DNA of 50,185 nucleotides from Hemicentrotus pulcherrimus (GCA_003118195.1 BEXV01000296.1:155374-205558), one strand, 5' to 3'. Positions 1 to 12,830 are shown, counted from the stretch's first letter. Notes: generated by a model from the sequence alone, not told the origin. Made by a program: numbers and translations.

Positions 1-262
1 GTCTGAGTAACATTGTTCAACTTGGTTCATGTTGCAGACTAGTTTAGAGTGGAAAGAGATACTATATTAGAGGCTGGTCTGAGTAACAGTGTTCAACTTG
101 GTTCATGTTGCAGACTAGTTTAGAGTGGGGAGAGATAAATATGTGGAGTCTGGTCTAAGTAACATTGTTCAACTTGGTTCATGTTCAGACTAGTTCAGAG
201 TGGGAAGAGATACTATATGGATTCTGGTCTCATTAATAGTGTTCAACTTTGTCCATGTTGCT
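1..262. repeat. Minisatellite, 76-bp unit, about 3.4 copies, truncated by window start
   Basis: Units begin GTCT(G/A)AGTAACA at 1, 77 and 153, with a more diverged unit at 227. Each contains GTTCAACTTGGTTCATGTT and GACTAGTTTAGAGTG. Confidence 0.9.
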
Positions 263-530
263 TTATGCTATATAGTCTAAAGACCCATACCCTCATAATG
301 ATTTATGGTATACATGTATGTGTATGAGACGCAGGTAACGGGCCATTCAGCCTGCTAGCTTTTCACATAGCTCTCTTGTGTTAACTGTTTATCTGTCACA
401 AAGACCTTCCATTGGTACAGTATATTGATGATGTTTGCAAGCTATGCACACCTTAAAACTGGGCTGTGATCAACATGTGGAAGAAACTACAAGATTGACA
501 TGGGATTGAATATGTGGATATGTGGTGCAA
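263..530. other. Non-coding, nothing recognised
   Basis: No open frame, RNA or repeat structure seen. Confidence 0.6.
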
Positions 531-778
531 GGTGCAATAGCTCAGTCGGTAGAGCAGTGGTCTCGTAATCCCGTGACCGGGTTCGAAATCAAGGCAATGC
601 ACTAGTGCCCTTGGGTAATATCCTCATTACCAGGTCCCTCGGAGAGGACCTACAGAAGCCGTCGGCTGTCTGGTTGCTTACTTATACATGTAAGCATTTA
701 TGCTTTCTTAGCAGTCAGGTAAAATGGTCGCCACCACCATTTTAGCAATGTAAGAATTTTACATATTTTTTTGAGGGG
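531..778 (+). mobile_element. tRNA-derived SINE
   Basis: The head (531-602) has a tRNA-like A box (TAGCTCAGTCGGTAGAGC) and B box (GGGTTCGAAATC). The acceptor stem pairs poorly and the sequence runs on into a non-tRNA body with GGTCCCTCGGAGAGGACC, so it is a SINE rather than a working tRNA gene. The 3' end is uncertain because a single N interrupts at 779. Confidence 0.7.
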
Positions 779-1075
779 NTATATATATATATATATAGGG
801 CTACTTATTATTTATTCATTACCCCTATCCTTACCCATTAAAGATTATTCACTGTGATCTAGGAGTGTATTCCAGCAAATGGGGCATTTCTGTATTTCAT
901 GTGCATGAAAATGCATGAGATTGCCAGCTGCATTGTGTTCTTATCTTCTCATCCTCGTTCTCCAAGTAGACCACATTATTCAGTAGACGTTGCACTCGGA
1001 GTGCACTCGCATGCAGTGTTTTCTTCGTCTCAACACTTTAAGTGCCTTGAGGATTGGAGTAATATAAACCAGTGT

Positions 1076-1790
1076 GAGTAGTAGAAAACTACATACAGTA
1101 CATGTTTATATGGCAAAGTATCCTTACTGTACATCAACAAGCATTTCTTTTCTCATATATTATCCAGATTAGAAAGCTGTCATGGGTGGGGATTACATGT
1201 CTAATATATAATTCTAGCCTGACCTATTATTTGGTACAATACAGTGTACATCTTAACAAGCATGCCTAAAATGTGTAGGCTCTCTAAATTATATCATGCC
1301 CAATATTACTTGGCCTAAAATGTATATGTAGGCCAATTGTATATTGATCATAACTGAGTTGATATATTATAAGTTTGGTAGTGTCTTAGTGGAGATTTCC
1401 TGTTCTGCGAGGGGGCATGACATGTCTTCAAATCATTCTCTCTGTACTACCCTGGATCTCAACATACACACCCAATTCCTGCTGGGTTAAACTTCTATTT
1501 CTTCGTCATCTAAATCTTGAGCTTCTATTAAAGATGCCTTGCAATTAGCCAGTTCATAGTTAGTTGTAGTCTTAGCATGAATAGTAGGGACACTGATTTT
1601 CAGCGATCACGGAAAACGGAAGTAATTCACTGAATTGACCATTTGAAACGGAAACTGCAATTTCGAAAGGAAAATGGCGGAAAACCCCTTTCACCTCAAA
1701 ACTTTTCATTTTTCAAGAAGAAATTCGTAAAACTTACACTATTTTTGTGACTTGTTATGCAGTGAAAAAATATTGAGCCTCAAATCATGG
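1076..1790. repeat. First copy of exact 715-bp direct duplication (probable assembly artefact)
   Basis: The sequence is repeated at 1792-2506 with only a single N (1791) between the copies. No gene is recognised in it. Confidence 0.9.
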
Positions 1791-1791
1791 N

Positions 1792-2506
1792 GAGTAGTAG
1801 AAAACTACATACAGTACATGTTTATATGGCAAAGTATCCTTACTGTACATCAACAAGCATTTCTTTTCTCATATATTATCCAGATTAGAAAGCTGTCATG
1901 GGTGGGGATTACATGTCTAATATATAATTCTAGCCTGACCTATTATTTGGTACAATACAGTGTACATCTTAACAAGCATGCCTAAAATGTGTAGGCTCTC
2001 TAAATTATATCATGCCCAATATTACTTGGCCTAAAATGTATATGTAGGCCAATTGTATATTGATCATAACTGAGTTGATATATTATAAGTTTGGTAGTGT
2101 CTTAGTGGAGATTTCCTGTTCTGCGAGGGGGCATGACATGTCTTCAAATCATTCTCTCTGTACTACCCTGGATCTCAACATACACACCCAATTCCTGCTG
2201 GGTTAAACTTCTATTTCTTCGTCATCTAAATCTTGAGCTTCTATTAAAGATGCCTTGCAATTAGCCAGTTCATAGTTAGTTGTAGTCTTAGCATGAATAG
2301 TAGGGACACTGATTTTCAGCGATCACGGAAAACGGAAGTAATTCACTGAATTGACCATTTGAAACGGAAACTGCAATTTCGAAAGGAAAATGGCGGAAAA
2401 CCCCTTTCACCTCAAAACTTTTCATTTTTCAAGAAGAAATTCGTAAAACTTACACTATTTTTGTGACTTGTTATGCAGTGAAAAAATATTGAGCCTCAAA
2501 TCATGG
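1792..2506. repeat. Second copy of exact 715-bp direct duplication
   Basis: Appears identical to 1076-1790 in a reading by eye. The junction N suggests two contig ends that overlap but were not merged. Confidence 0.9.
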
Positions 2507-4682
2507 CCAATATATTCCGAATATTTAGCCATATTCGTCAGATTCTTAGGAGACTCGGCGCTGCCATTTTGTTTCTCTGGACCAATAGAGATCGTAACAC
2601 AAAACACAGTACAAATGGCAGCGAAATGATCCTATTATACCAGCTAGGCGCCTAGTATTACATAGACGTAATACTAGGCACACACATGCCCGCAGCAGGC
2701 GCACACAAGCTGTTGTACAGTTAAAAAAAGGGGCTTGCATGTGCGCCTAAAATCGATCGATCGCGAACATGACATCCAAGACTGAAATGCCCCCCCCCCC
2801 TTGTTGAATTTTTGGCGCTGCATCAAAATCCCTGAACCTTTGGCGCTGAAATTTCCTGATGTCTCCCGCATATTTTGATACTAAATTTGTTATGGGCGGA
2901 CCTATGGTTCGGGTGTTACAAGATATCATCACATGTCTATCAAAATATGTAATTCTCACAAATGTGCGTGTTAAGTATATTTCCCCCAAAAATGTGCATA
3001 TTGTCATAAAAATATTAATAACAAATAAATAAATAAAATAAAAAATAAGAAAATAAACATTACCATCTTTTTCAATATTCTTCAATCTATCACCATGCTA
3101 ATTTTCACATTAATTGGAACTTCTTTGGCCTAGATCTTGGGGGGGGGGGCATAATGCCACAGTCAAATACCTACATGTAGTGTTCTTTTTTATTACATTG
3201 TTACCTCAATCAGAAATTAGGAGATTATTTTTTGTAAAGCTATTATAGTCTTTACATTTATATCTGAACACCATCTATCACATTTTAGGCCAGGTATGTT
3301 TATACTATGCAGCTAGTATCATACCATTCTCCTACATTATTATAGTTTTTATTTCCAAATGTAATAACATATAATGTATGGCTACATGGCATACATGTCC
3401 TTACTCCATATGTGTACAGCTGATATCAGAATTGAAAACCTCCATATATATGTGTGTCAGAATCTTTCCCCAGCAGTAAAACAACAGCAGGATGTTTTTG
3501 GCCCACTTCTCCACAAAGGTCAGTTGGGGTCAATGGCAAGGTGATTCAAGTTGGTGCAAAGAAGAGATGATCTAGCCCAGCAGTCTTCTCAGAATTGAAA
3601 ACCAATAGAGCAAGACTTCCTGATTTGAAAACCAGATTATAGTTATTTAGGATTGGAATAGAAAAAGAAAACTTTATGTATGGTACAGGCTGACATACAT
3701 GTATGTATGGTATGTATTTCTATTCAATTTTTAATGAAAGGATACATTTTCAACAAAACAACTTGGCACATTTTAGATGGATGATTCCCATCAACCAGTT
3801 GGACTAGGGAATCACTGGCAAGACATTTCCAGGTTGGCTGTTCAAACTACAAAATTGAAGGCCAAATTTCATATCATGAAAAGTATCTGTTTCTCTGAGT
3901 GTTTTCCTTTTCCTTTTACAACCATGGTTTATGAGCAATAGCGAACGTACCGGTAAAGTCATATGACAAGAAAGCAAAAAGTGGGAGAAATTCTACATTT
4001 CAGTGGGGTATTTAAAAGTTAAGCAGATCATTAAAGTGGCTCCAAAGTGGCTAGAAATAACGTCCAAGAGGCTACATCTGTCTTTGTATTTGAAAGGAGA
4101 TTAGTTGTTTGGTGGTGATTTTGTAGATTTCTTAAGACCCCTAGATGAGATCAACAGATTATACATGTACGTGTAGGCTTAATTAAATCCACAATCTATT
4201 CAACCATTATACATGTAGAAATCCTTGTACAATTTATGGCTTCTCATACTCTTTTTACAGTTGTTTTGCCTAATCCTGTACTATCCTTAAAGGGACTTTG
4301 TAACATTGTTCAGATGAAAGGAAATGGTGATAAGGTAGTGACGTCAATGATAGATGTACAAATGAAGTTAATCTGAAAGTTTGAGTAAAAATAGACCATT
4401 ATTAACAACAAAAATTGGGAAAAAATGATCTGATCGATTCCTTAATTCTCCCAACTATTTAAATACAATTTAATTACATGTCAGGTGAATTTAAATCTTC
4501 ACAAAGCAATGAATTGACCATTCCAGACATTTAAGTGTTGACAGATTTTTAAAAAGCCTGTCTTGTGTCTTATTTTCATGGAAAAACGGTTGGGAATTAA
4601 TTTTAATGGTTGGGAGAATTTACAGTTAATCACTGTTAGAGGGTGTCGCACAGTGACACCTTCAAAGAAAACCGTAAATTTA
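2507..4682. other. Non-coding, AT-rich, nothing recognised
   Basis: Contains a poly-C run (2791-2800) and a poly-G run near 3140. Open frames here are short and unlike any protein I know. Confidence 0.5.
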
Positions 4683-5135
4683 TTTCTTCTTCTGTGCACT
4701 TCTGTGGGGTCTCCAACTTCCAGTTTGTTTATGACTTTGTGTGCATTTCGATTCATCATTATTCTAATTACCAGAAAGACCATAAAACATTGCTTTTCAG
4801 TTGCCTTAATTAGCTCCTACATTAAAGTTGTAGACACGAAAAGATTCTAACGTAAAAGTTGTTGTTTCAATCGCATCTAATCATTCTACATTTTCTACAT
4901 GTATGTTCTGTTGGAATATTTAAAAGAACAATTTCATAACCAAATGAGACTATAGTCTATACATTAAAGATATGATAGTAGGTGGAAGAATTCGAAAATT
5001 CTAATTCTTTTCACTTAACACTTTAAAAGAAATGTGGCCAATAACAACTCTTTGAGAAGTGCGAACCTAGAAAAGAAGAAATGAGAATAAAACTGGTAGC
5101 TATATTAATGGCACTTGAATGGATAGATGAATATC
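4683..5135. repeat. First copy of exact 453-bp direct duplication (probable assembly artefact)
   Basis: Repeated at 5138-5590, with GN between the copies (N at 5137). The last bases of each copy fall inside the LINE RNase H remnant, so the start of that remnant is present twice. Confidence 0.88.
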
Positions 5136-5137
5136 GN

Positions 5138-5590
5138 TTTCTTCTTCTGTGCACTTCTGTGGGGTCTCCAACTTCCAGTTTGTTTATGACTTTGTGTGCA
5201 TTTCGATTCATCATTATTCTAATTACCAGAAAGACCATAAAACATTGCTTTTCAGTTGCCTTAATTAGCTCCTACATTAAAGTTGTAGACACGAAAAGAT
5301 TCTAACGTAAAAGTTGTTGTTTCAATCGCATCTAATCATTCTACATTTTCTACATGTATGTTCTGTTGGAATATTTAAAAGAACAATTTCATAACCAAAT
5401 GAGACTATAGTCTATACATTAAAGATATGATAGTAGGTGGAAGAATTCGAAAATTCTAATTCTTTTCACTTAACACTTTAAAAGAAATGTGGCCAATAAC
5501 AACTCTTTGAGAAGTGCGAACCTAGAAAAGAAGAAATGAGAATAAAACTGGTAGCTATATTAATGGCACTTGAATGGATAGATGAATATC
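5138..5590. repeat. Second copy of exact 453-bp direct duplication
   Basis: Matches 4683-5135. This copy continues without a break into the LINE remnant, so it is the copy that joins correctly to the right-hand sequence. Confidence 0.88.
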
Positions 5591-6252
5591 ATCCAATTGC
5601 AGTAGTGATTTTAACAGAATCAGCATCAGCTTTAAAAGCCAAAAAGAATATGAAAGAATCCAGCATAATTGTTGAGATTTATGAAAAATAATTTGCTATA
5701 AACTCCTTTGGGATAGATGTTAATCTTGAATGGGTACCAGCCCACTGCGGCCTATAAGAGCTGATTTGTTGGCAAAACAAGCTTCAAAAAAAAAATACTG
5801 ATATAATAGTAAACCAAAACAAAAGTGAGTTTGTAAGTGAATCAGATGTTTTTTATAAATCCATGTAGCAAAGCCTCTGGAATAAAGCAGAGAATGGAAG
5901 ACACTAGTATAGCATCAACAAAAATGTAAATAATGTATTTAAAATCAAAGGTTTGAACCGAAAGGACGAAAGATTAATCCACCAATTCAGGCTTGGTAAA
6001 TGTACATGTAACCTGAATTACTATGAATATTTAATTAGAAAACATGACACTGGATTATGTGTAGAATGCCAAACGATAGAAACAATTAAGCACTTTTTAT
6101 TATCATGTCCAAAATATGAAAGACAACGAAGGAAAATGTATAGAGCACTAAAAACCAAAAATCCAAATCTAGGTCACTTACTAGGAGATGAGGAATATAT
6201 AGGAAAGGTGGTAGCTTTTTTAAAAGGCAGTGGAAGGTACAATGAACTGTGA
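5536..6252 (+). pseudogene. Decayed non-LTR retrotransposon: RNase H and C-terminal zinc-knuckle region
   Basis: From about 5536 the frame reads as RNase H: LVAILMALEWIDEY, then LTESASALKAKK (normally a Asp-Ser motif, here Glu-Ser), then LEWVPAHCG near 5730. Stop codons break it before and after that motif. From 5953 a cleaner frame ends the element: ERLIHQFRLGKCTCN, CVECQTIETIKHFLLSCPKY, then stop at 6252. This order (RNase H followed by a Cys-Cys-His-Cys segment) is typical of RNase H-bearing LINEs of the I group. The reverse transcriptase is not present upstream. Dead copy, + orientation. Confidence 0.85.
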
Positions 6253-7140
6253 TGGTCGGCTATAAACATTAATTACGTATTAATTAAGTATTAATCGAGT
6301 ATTAGTTGCGTTTTGCTATACATGTATTATCTATTAGTGACAGTGGTACTATCCTCGGTATAAATTGCTTCATTGTATAAATTGTACAAATTGCTTCATT
6401 ATACAGAGAGAGGTTTTAAACTAACGTCCTAACGTAATGAACTGATCGCAACTAATATTCAACCACTTCATCCTTTCTTTCCTAATGAATTCTTTAAAAT
6501 AACAAGCCGAATAACAATACAGAAAATAACTACTAACAATTGACTGACATTGTTAATTGCAAAACACAACGCCACTAGGCTATCGTCGATCCAACAGTAA
6601 AAGTATTAAGAGAGGACCAGTAATTACGCCCTCTCACATTGCCTGGCGAAAATCATCGAATGACGATGGAAAAGCCATTATTCGCAACAACAAAAAGAAT
6701 GTGTTGCTTTTTAAATTTTAAAAATAGTGATTTTTTGTATTTATTTGATTAATTGTTTATTTGTAAACTAAGGCCTCAGGAGATATAATGAGTCTAAAGC
6801 AGGCCATGTATTGGTCTCAGTCCCACATACACCTGTACAAAGTGTTGTGTGAGAAGGGAAAACCAGGATTGGCAGAAAGCCTATTTGTACACATTACACA
6901 CATTTCCCTATCTATAGACAGTCATAGGTGGAACTTTTGTGAGAGTGTGACATGACAAATTTAAGTCACTAAGGAAGATTGGTAGGTATCTTGGCTTGTG
7001 TTTGTTTTCTGCAACGCATAAAATCATTGATTTTCTCTGTCGTCCCAATAATTGAATTCTCTTTGCTGCTCAAAATTACTTGTAGAACCTACATGTATAT
7101 GTAATATAGTGATGACCCATATTGGGAAGAGGGAGAGAGT
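6253..7140. other. Non-coding, possibly LINE 3' UTR at its start
   Basis: The first 100 bases have short ATTAATTAAG/TATTAATCGAG repeats directly after the LINE stop. The rest is unremarkable. Confidence 0.4.
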
Positions 7141-7165
7141 GAGTGAGAGAGAGAGAGAGAGAGAG

Positions 7166-7200
<35 letters not shown>

Positions 7201-7267
7201 GAGAGGGAGAGAGAGAGAGAGAGAGAGATAGAGAGAGAGAAAAAAAATGAGAGAGAGAGAGAGAGAG
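7141..7267. repeat. GA/GATA microsatellite
   Basis: Compound (GA)n-(GATA)n-(GA)n tract. Confidence 0.95.
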
Positions 7268-7577
7268 TGTGTCAGGAGGGTCCTTTCTCTGTAGATGTCC
7301 TATTATAAGATGCTATCTGTAGTGTATTTTAGGAAGTGCCTCTAGAAATTGATGATATTTCTTAACACGACAGACGGGAGAGTTATCCGTAACTACATGC
7401 ATGTCACAATCAACTGACCAAAATGCCAATTTGAGATTCACAAATATGTTCTTAATTCAACTACGGTATTCATAACTCTCTTATTATTTGTCAGACTAAT
7501 TTTAAACTTTCGCCATTCTGTTCATCTTATTTTCTGCTTTCATACAAATGAACTTATTACAAGGGTTGGCTTGCCCT
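7268..7577. mobile_element. Right part of a TTAA-flanked MITE (family of 27771-28212)
   Basis: Shares diverged blocks with 27980-28212, including CAGGAGGGTCC, TCTGCTTTCATACAAAT and the terminus GGGTTGGCTTGCCCT next to TTAA (7578-7581). The left end is lost or replaced by the microsatellite. Confidence 0.65.
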
Positions 7578-7974
7578 TTAAAGAGGATGCTCTGACAAAT
7601 TAGGAAAAGAAATTTATGAGTGCTCATGGAAGTTCCATACTTTCACCATCTGTACATTTGATATAAAGAAATCGTTTTGTACTAGTCAGTGAATTTCATA
7701 TTTACTTGACTTTGATATAACGGGTATCTCGGTCAGTATAAACATTTTTGATGGTTTAGGAACACATGGTTTATGTCATTGTACTCTCATATTGTACACG
7801 TTCATCTATCCTATGCCCATGTTAAAGAGAAAGGAGCAGCATATTGAATACTCTGGTAGTCTGTGACAATTTACTTCAGTTTATATTCTGCGTAAATTCC
7901 CAATCTGTGGTGAAGATGTAGGCTACATATACAACTTATTCATTATAGACTGGTTTTTATATCTTTTAAACTAA

Positions 7975-8711
7975 TACCCCATTCACAGTGGCCTCAAACA
8001 CCGCGACAGCAGCGGGACTGTCCCGCTGCTATCGCGGTGTTGTCTTCAGTGTGAAGGCTCGGACCCGTTATAAACTATTGCGGGATAACACCGCCTCGCG
8101 ATAACGCCGCGAGAAACTATCGCTAGGCACGCCTAGCTACAGCAGCGGGACAGTCCCGCTGCTGTCGCGGTGTTTACTCAGTGTGAAGGCTCTCCGCTAT
8201 AACACCGCGACAAACACGTGTGATTTGTTTACTTACCTATCACTGACCTCTTTTCTCCAGCAATGGGGAACATAAAGTGAAATAGAAATAAAGTAACCAG
8301 TGGATTCAAATTGATTTTATTATTATGTAGATATTATAATTATCCAAATAAAAATATTTCACACTTCAAAAAATTAAAATATTCTGACTGGAAGCAATAA
8401 AAATGCTAGTTTTCTAAAAAGTAATATGATCGAGGATACAAAAAGCAACTTGACATGTTTACCTTTTGCAAGCTTGCCTCATCGTTTTTCCGTGCCGTGG
8501 GGTCACTCGCGGGTCATGAGCCATGCATACACGTGTTTGTTACGGAGGTAATAAAAATCACCCGCTGCAGCGTGAATGGGTACATGATATTTATCCCGCT
8601 GCTGCAGCGGGATAACTTTTCTACTGTGAATGCATTTGTAGCGGTGTTATGGCGGTGTCGCCGCTCCGCTACAACGCCGCTACAAATTTCAAAACCACTG
8701 TGAATGGGGTA
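7975..8711. mobile_element. 737-bp MITE with 17-bp terminal inverted repeats and TAA target duplication
   Basis: Ends are TACCCCATTCACAGTGG and its exact reverse complement. Flanks are TAA at 7972-7974 and 8712-8714, consistent with PIF/Harbinger-type insertion (TWA target). No transposase is present. The interior is GC-rich and highly palindromic, unlike the surrounding DNA. Confidence 0.85.
7999..8039. repeat. GC-rich 41-bp hairpin inside the MITE
   Basis: CACCGCGACAGCAGCGGGAC pairs with the following 20 bases around a central T with one mismatch. A shorter perfect 23-bp version occurs at 8141-8163. Confidence 0.85.
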
Positions 8712-10291
8712 TAAGACTTAACATTTAATAATGTTATAATGTTATATTATTGAAAAGAATGTGTACAGTGATCATAACCCACAAAATACCAAGTTAAGAT
8801 ACGTGCTATGAATGAAACTGTCAATAGGTACAATGTCGCATATCTTTTTTTTTTAAGAAATTTTTTTCAAAAGAAAAAAACATGAAAAACACTGCTAAAA
8901 TGGATCTGTTTCTGATTTAAAAAAAATATGAGCCCTGGCCTCCAATGCCTATTATTTTAACAGTAATATTATTGTTTATATTCCAACTGTAAATGCTTAC
9001 TTTTGGAAATCCTCATTTTTGAAATCCTTATACAATTGTTCATGACACAATTGTAATAATTATTTAAAAAAGAGACAAGAGCAATAAAAATGACTTTGTA
9101 CTAGTTGTAGAAAAAGAGCTCTAGTGGTAAGTTATTCCAAACCATCTCAGGGCTTCCTGTACAATGGGAACACATTCGTTAAATAAACAGTGTAGGTCTA
9201 AATTCATCCAAAATCTGGAGGAATAAATCGGTTTCAAATATACCTTTTGGTTGTGTGGCTGACAAAGTGTTGTAGAAAAACAGTGAAATAAGAAATAAGT
9301 GAGAATCATTATACAATTCAGTACATGTTCATGATAGATTATCAGTGTGCAACCATTGTTTTAAAAAGAAAGATGCAATGCAGCCTTAAGAGTAGACATG
9401 GTAACATGTTAGAAGTGTTAGCTTCTGTTTATTCTGTATTCCACATTTTACACCCCCCCCCTTATCTCATTTAGTAAAGCCATCTCTATACTTGTATACC
9501 TGTATGGAATATATTTCTCCCGACACATCTATTCCAGTGGTATCTAGCCAATAGATAAATCATGAATGAGAAATGGGAAATGATAATTTGTTTTCATAGG
9601 ATGGATGGAAACAAAGAGGCATAGCACACACACGTGAGTGAAGAGCGAGATGTCCACACAAAGCAATTGAATATTCACAACTTCTTCCTCATTTACCCCC
9701 AAAGGCACATTAGATCATATGAAAAGAAAGGGAACTCTGTTCCCCCCAAATAGTGAGGATAAGGTAACATAGCCACGAAAAAAAATGTGTGAGATTTTGT
9801 GTCACCTGATTCTCTGTCTTGCCCGCTCTGTGTCTCTTACCGTCTCATCCCCCTGGAGGTTGCGCATAGTGATTATCACCACGGTGAAACTGTGCCTCTA
9901 ATGACCGCAGCGCCGCGATTGCCTGCGAGTGATAATTTGTGAATTTAGCCGTAATGAAGGAGTGCTCTGGATGAGTGATGCGTTGAGTTAAACCAAATGA
10001 GAGGCAAGTGCTTGACTTTGACAATGCATGTTCTCATTCTCAGTTTGAGGTGCTCTGCAAGACTAGACTCAAGTTAATATTATGTTTCTAGGATTTGTTA
10101 TCATCAAGCCAGTATAAGTTAGTGTCACAGCTTAATAGGGGTTAAGTTAGCGTGTTGGCATTCTTTATTTGAGAGCAATTCTATACATCTCCTACAATTT
10201 AAAGGTGTCGCATATTCATTTTACTTTTATTCTTTAAATATTTGTTAGACATTAGTAGCATTTGTTTCAGATCTTTTAATGGGCTCATGTC
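8712..10291. other. Non-coding, nothing recognised
   Basis: Has poly-A/T runs near 8846-8880 and a poly-C run near 9453. No coding or structured element identified. Confidence 0.5.
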
Positions 10292-10770
10292 CAGAGCTGC
10301 CAACTAGTAGGGATCTCCTGTAATTGGTACTAAAATTAACGATCATTACGGCAGTACGGACTGTTGTCTAAAATTATGGATTTTAAAAAAAATAAAAAAT
10401 TGGGGGCGTAAATATGATTTATCATAGCGAGTGCTGTGCAGTATGGCGGCCATCCAACACTCGCTGAAAAAGACGGGAAAGTATCAAGTATTAATAGAAG
10501 CCAATTTTACTTGGAAAACTGATGTGTTGTGATGACCTGAAAATCAAGATTTAGCAACTTTGTGTGAGTAAAATCACCAAAAATATCAGATAGGCATGCG
10601 TGTATGCGCCCGCGCAGACCGCGCAGTGTAAGCATGCCGTTTTTTAAAGATTTATAGAGCTGCATAGGAAATTACTGCTTTATTCCCCAAATTACTGATT
10701 TTGAGCCTTGTGATTACTGATTTTGAGCCTTGTGATTACTGATTTTCTGTTCTGGAGGTTGGCAGCTCTG
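10292..10770. mobile_element. 479-bp MITE with CAGAGCTGCCAAC inverted ends
   Basis: The ends CAGAGCTGCCAAC (10292) and GTTGGCAGCTCTG (10758-10770) are exact inverted repeats. CATGTC flanks both sides as a 6-bp target duplication. It has no transposase and contains a tandem TTACTGATTTTGAGCCTTGTG repeat near 10690. Confidence 0.85.
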
Positions 10771-11574
10771 CATGTCACCTTATACAGGTTTCAACAAGAA
10801 AACAAAATCTGAGGAATTGTCTAATGTGATTGTCCATCTCTGCAATATTTTCCAATCTGTGTCTGTCCTGAAATATGGGGTAGAGTAGGACTTCTTCTTG
10901 GGCATCAGAGGATTATGAAACAGCATCACGGGAGAATCAATCTTACATTACCTGCCTCTAGAATAATTCAATTGAAGGCAAACTGTGTAGCAGCACTACT
11001 CAAACTACTGGTTTCCTCTGTCTACCAGCATGCAGCAATGAATCACAATGTTCACTGGGAGTTATTTAGGGGTAGCTTATTAGAGTGAATGTGTATTCAT
11101 TGGGTGATTTTAGTCATGACTTTGTGCTTTAGAAGATGATGAATCAAAGGCTGTATTACTCTGAAGCTCTCTGTTTTCTCGGAGCTTTTACAATCTCTCT
11201 GTTTTCTCGGAGCGTTTACAATCTCACTCTGAAAGGTTGATGAATTGTCATTGTTCTATTTAAAATAAACTTACACAATGTAGCATTCTGTAAATTTGAA
11301 ATTATAGGTGCGCATGTTACCCCTTACTATTTTCAAGAATTTTCCAGAATTTTCTACAGGATGCAGTGTCCTTTTGCATGCATGTAGTTTATTATTCCCC
11401 TGTTTTTTTTCCTCATTTTTTAGCCTACTAATTCTCTTGCTTTGTTCATTCTTTCTGATTTTGGGGACAGCCCTCCCTCTCTTTGTCTGTTCTTTCTGTC
11501 TCTCCATTTATTGTATTGTATTTCCACAGATAAATTATTGTTTCAGATTCCCCATGGCAAAGCTTAAGTAACTC

Positions 11575-11815
11575 TCTGGGACCGTGCTTTTGCTATTGCT
11601 GCCTCCCAAACTATGGAATAGCTTGCCAATAGAAATATGAAGCGCTCCATCTTTCAATGTTTTCAAATCCAATTAAAAAACTTATTTGTTCAATTGAAAG
11701 ATTTTATTTTGTAGAACTTAGTAAAAAGGAGCTCTTAACCAGCGCAGCTGAGTATATTTTGTATAAAAGCTGCGCTATATAAATTTATTATTATTATTAT
11801 TATTATTATTCTTCT
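11575..11815 (+). pseudogene. 3' end of a CR1/L2-like LINE with ATT tail
   Basis: The frame reads PPKLWNSLPIEI, a stop, then SAPSFNVFKSN, the usual C-terminal end of reverse transcriptases of this group. It is followed by AGCTGCGCTATATAAATTT and an (ATT)n tail at about 11788-11812. A very short 5'-truncated copy. Confidence 0.75.
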
Positions 11816-12544
11816 CTATAATGTTTTTTTTAGTTATGACTCAAGGCCCATGTCTTACAAAGAGTTGATATTAATCGCAACTTATTTGCGATTGATTTCT
11901 GCCTTTTTGGAATTAAAAATTTTATTTGATATTCCTCACACTTTTGTGTATGTATTAATAATGATATATTACAATACCTTATTTCACATTTTGATGAATG
12001 TAGCTATTGCAATTATTTGCTTGAGATTGGTTTAGCAAATGACCTGATTTTTACAGTCTAACCTATAGTCCTGCTGCTACAGTGTTAGGCCTAGGTCTAT
12101 ACATGTAAATGTAAAGCTGAATTCACTTGAAAACAAATTGCAGAAGATAAAACTTCCTAAGCAAAAAGTCATTTTGGGGAAAGTACAGAAATGTTTAAAA
12201 AAAACCCAGCATGCTTGGAAAGAAAAATATAAGAAGAAAAGGTAAGCAGGTTTGGGAAAGCTATTTTGAGTAGTAAGTTTCACACTGGATGGGGTCATAT
12301 GATATACTGGGGCATTTGGGACAGCTCCATAGGTTAGTTATTACAGGCAAAGTCTGGAAGCTAAATCCATTTTCAATCTAGGAAGTGACACATTCTGGAA
12401 TGAGTGCCAATTTTAGGAAGAGGCTGACGGAAAGGATGTTGATCATGTGACCTGTCGCTCTGTTCAGACTTGGTATTGGTTAGTAAGCCTTATGTGAAAC
12501 AACATCAATAAAAATGAACCATACCTTCATCACCAACATTTTAT

Positions 12545-12830
12545 TAATTGTTTAAACCCAGGTGATGCTTTGTACCAACCATAAGAAATCATAAATTATA
12601 AACAATTTTTTATCATGAATTTAATTCCTGTAAAAAAGAAGAAGAATGTTTTGAATGCCAACAATTAGAGTGTCCCTTAACTGTACATTACATGCTACAG
12701 TTTTTATGTAGCTATGAAGAAAGGCTTTTCATACAGAGAAGATTTTTTCACACCCTCAAAATCTGGAAAGTATTCTTGTAAAATGCTAATTTGGATGAAG
12801 AACATGATCATAATGACAAATTACTTTGCA
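12545..12830 (+). pseudogene. Possible relic of LINE C-terminal region
   Basis: One frame gives CFECQQLECPLTVHYMLQFL followed by CSYEERLFIQRR, which echoes the C-x2-C...T-x3-H...C-x-YE-x3-R pattern of the LINE end at 6060-6120. It is badly decayed and could be chance. Confidence 0.35.

Noticed and set aside
531..602. tRNA gene
   Set aside because: A and B boxes are present but the stems pair poorly and the unit continues as a SINE body.
4499..4783. 95-codon overlapping frames on both strands
   Set aside because: Unrecognised, and part of the sequence is present twice through the assembly duplication.
8455..8703. 82-codon frame
   Set aside because: Lies inside the right half of the palindromic MITE and is explained by its GC-rich repeats.
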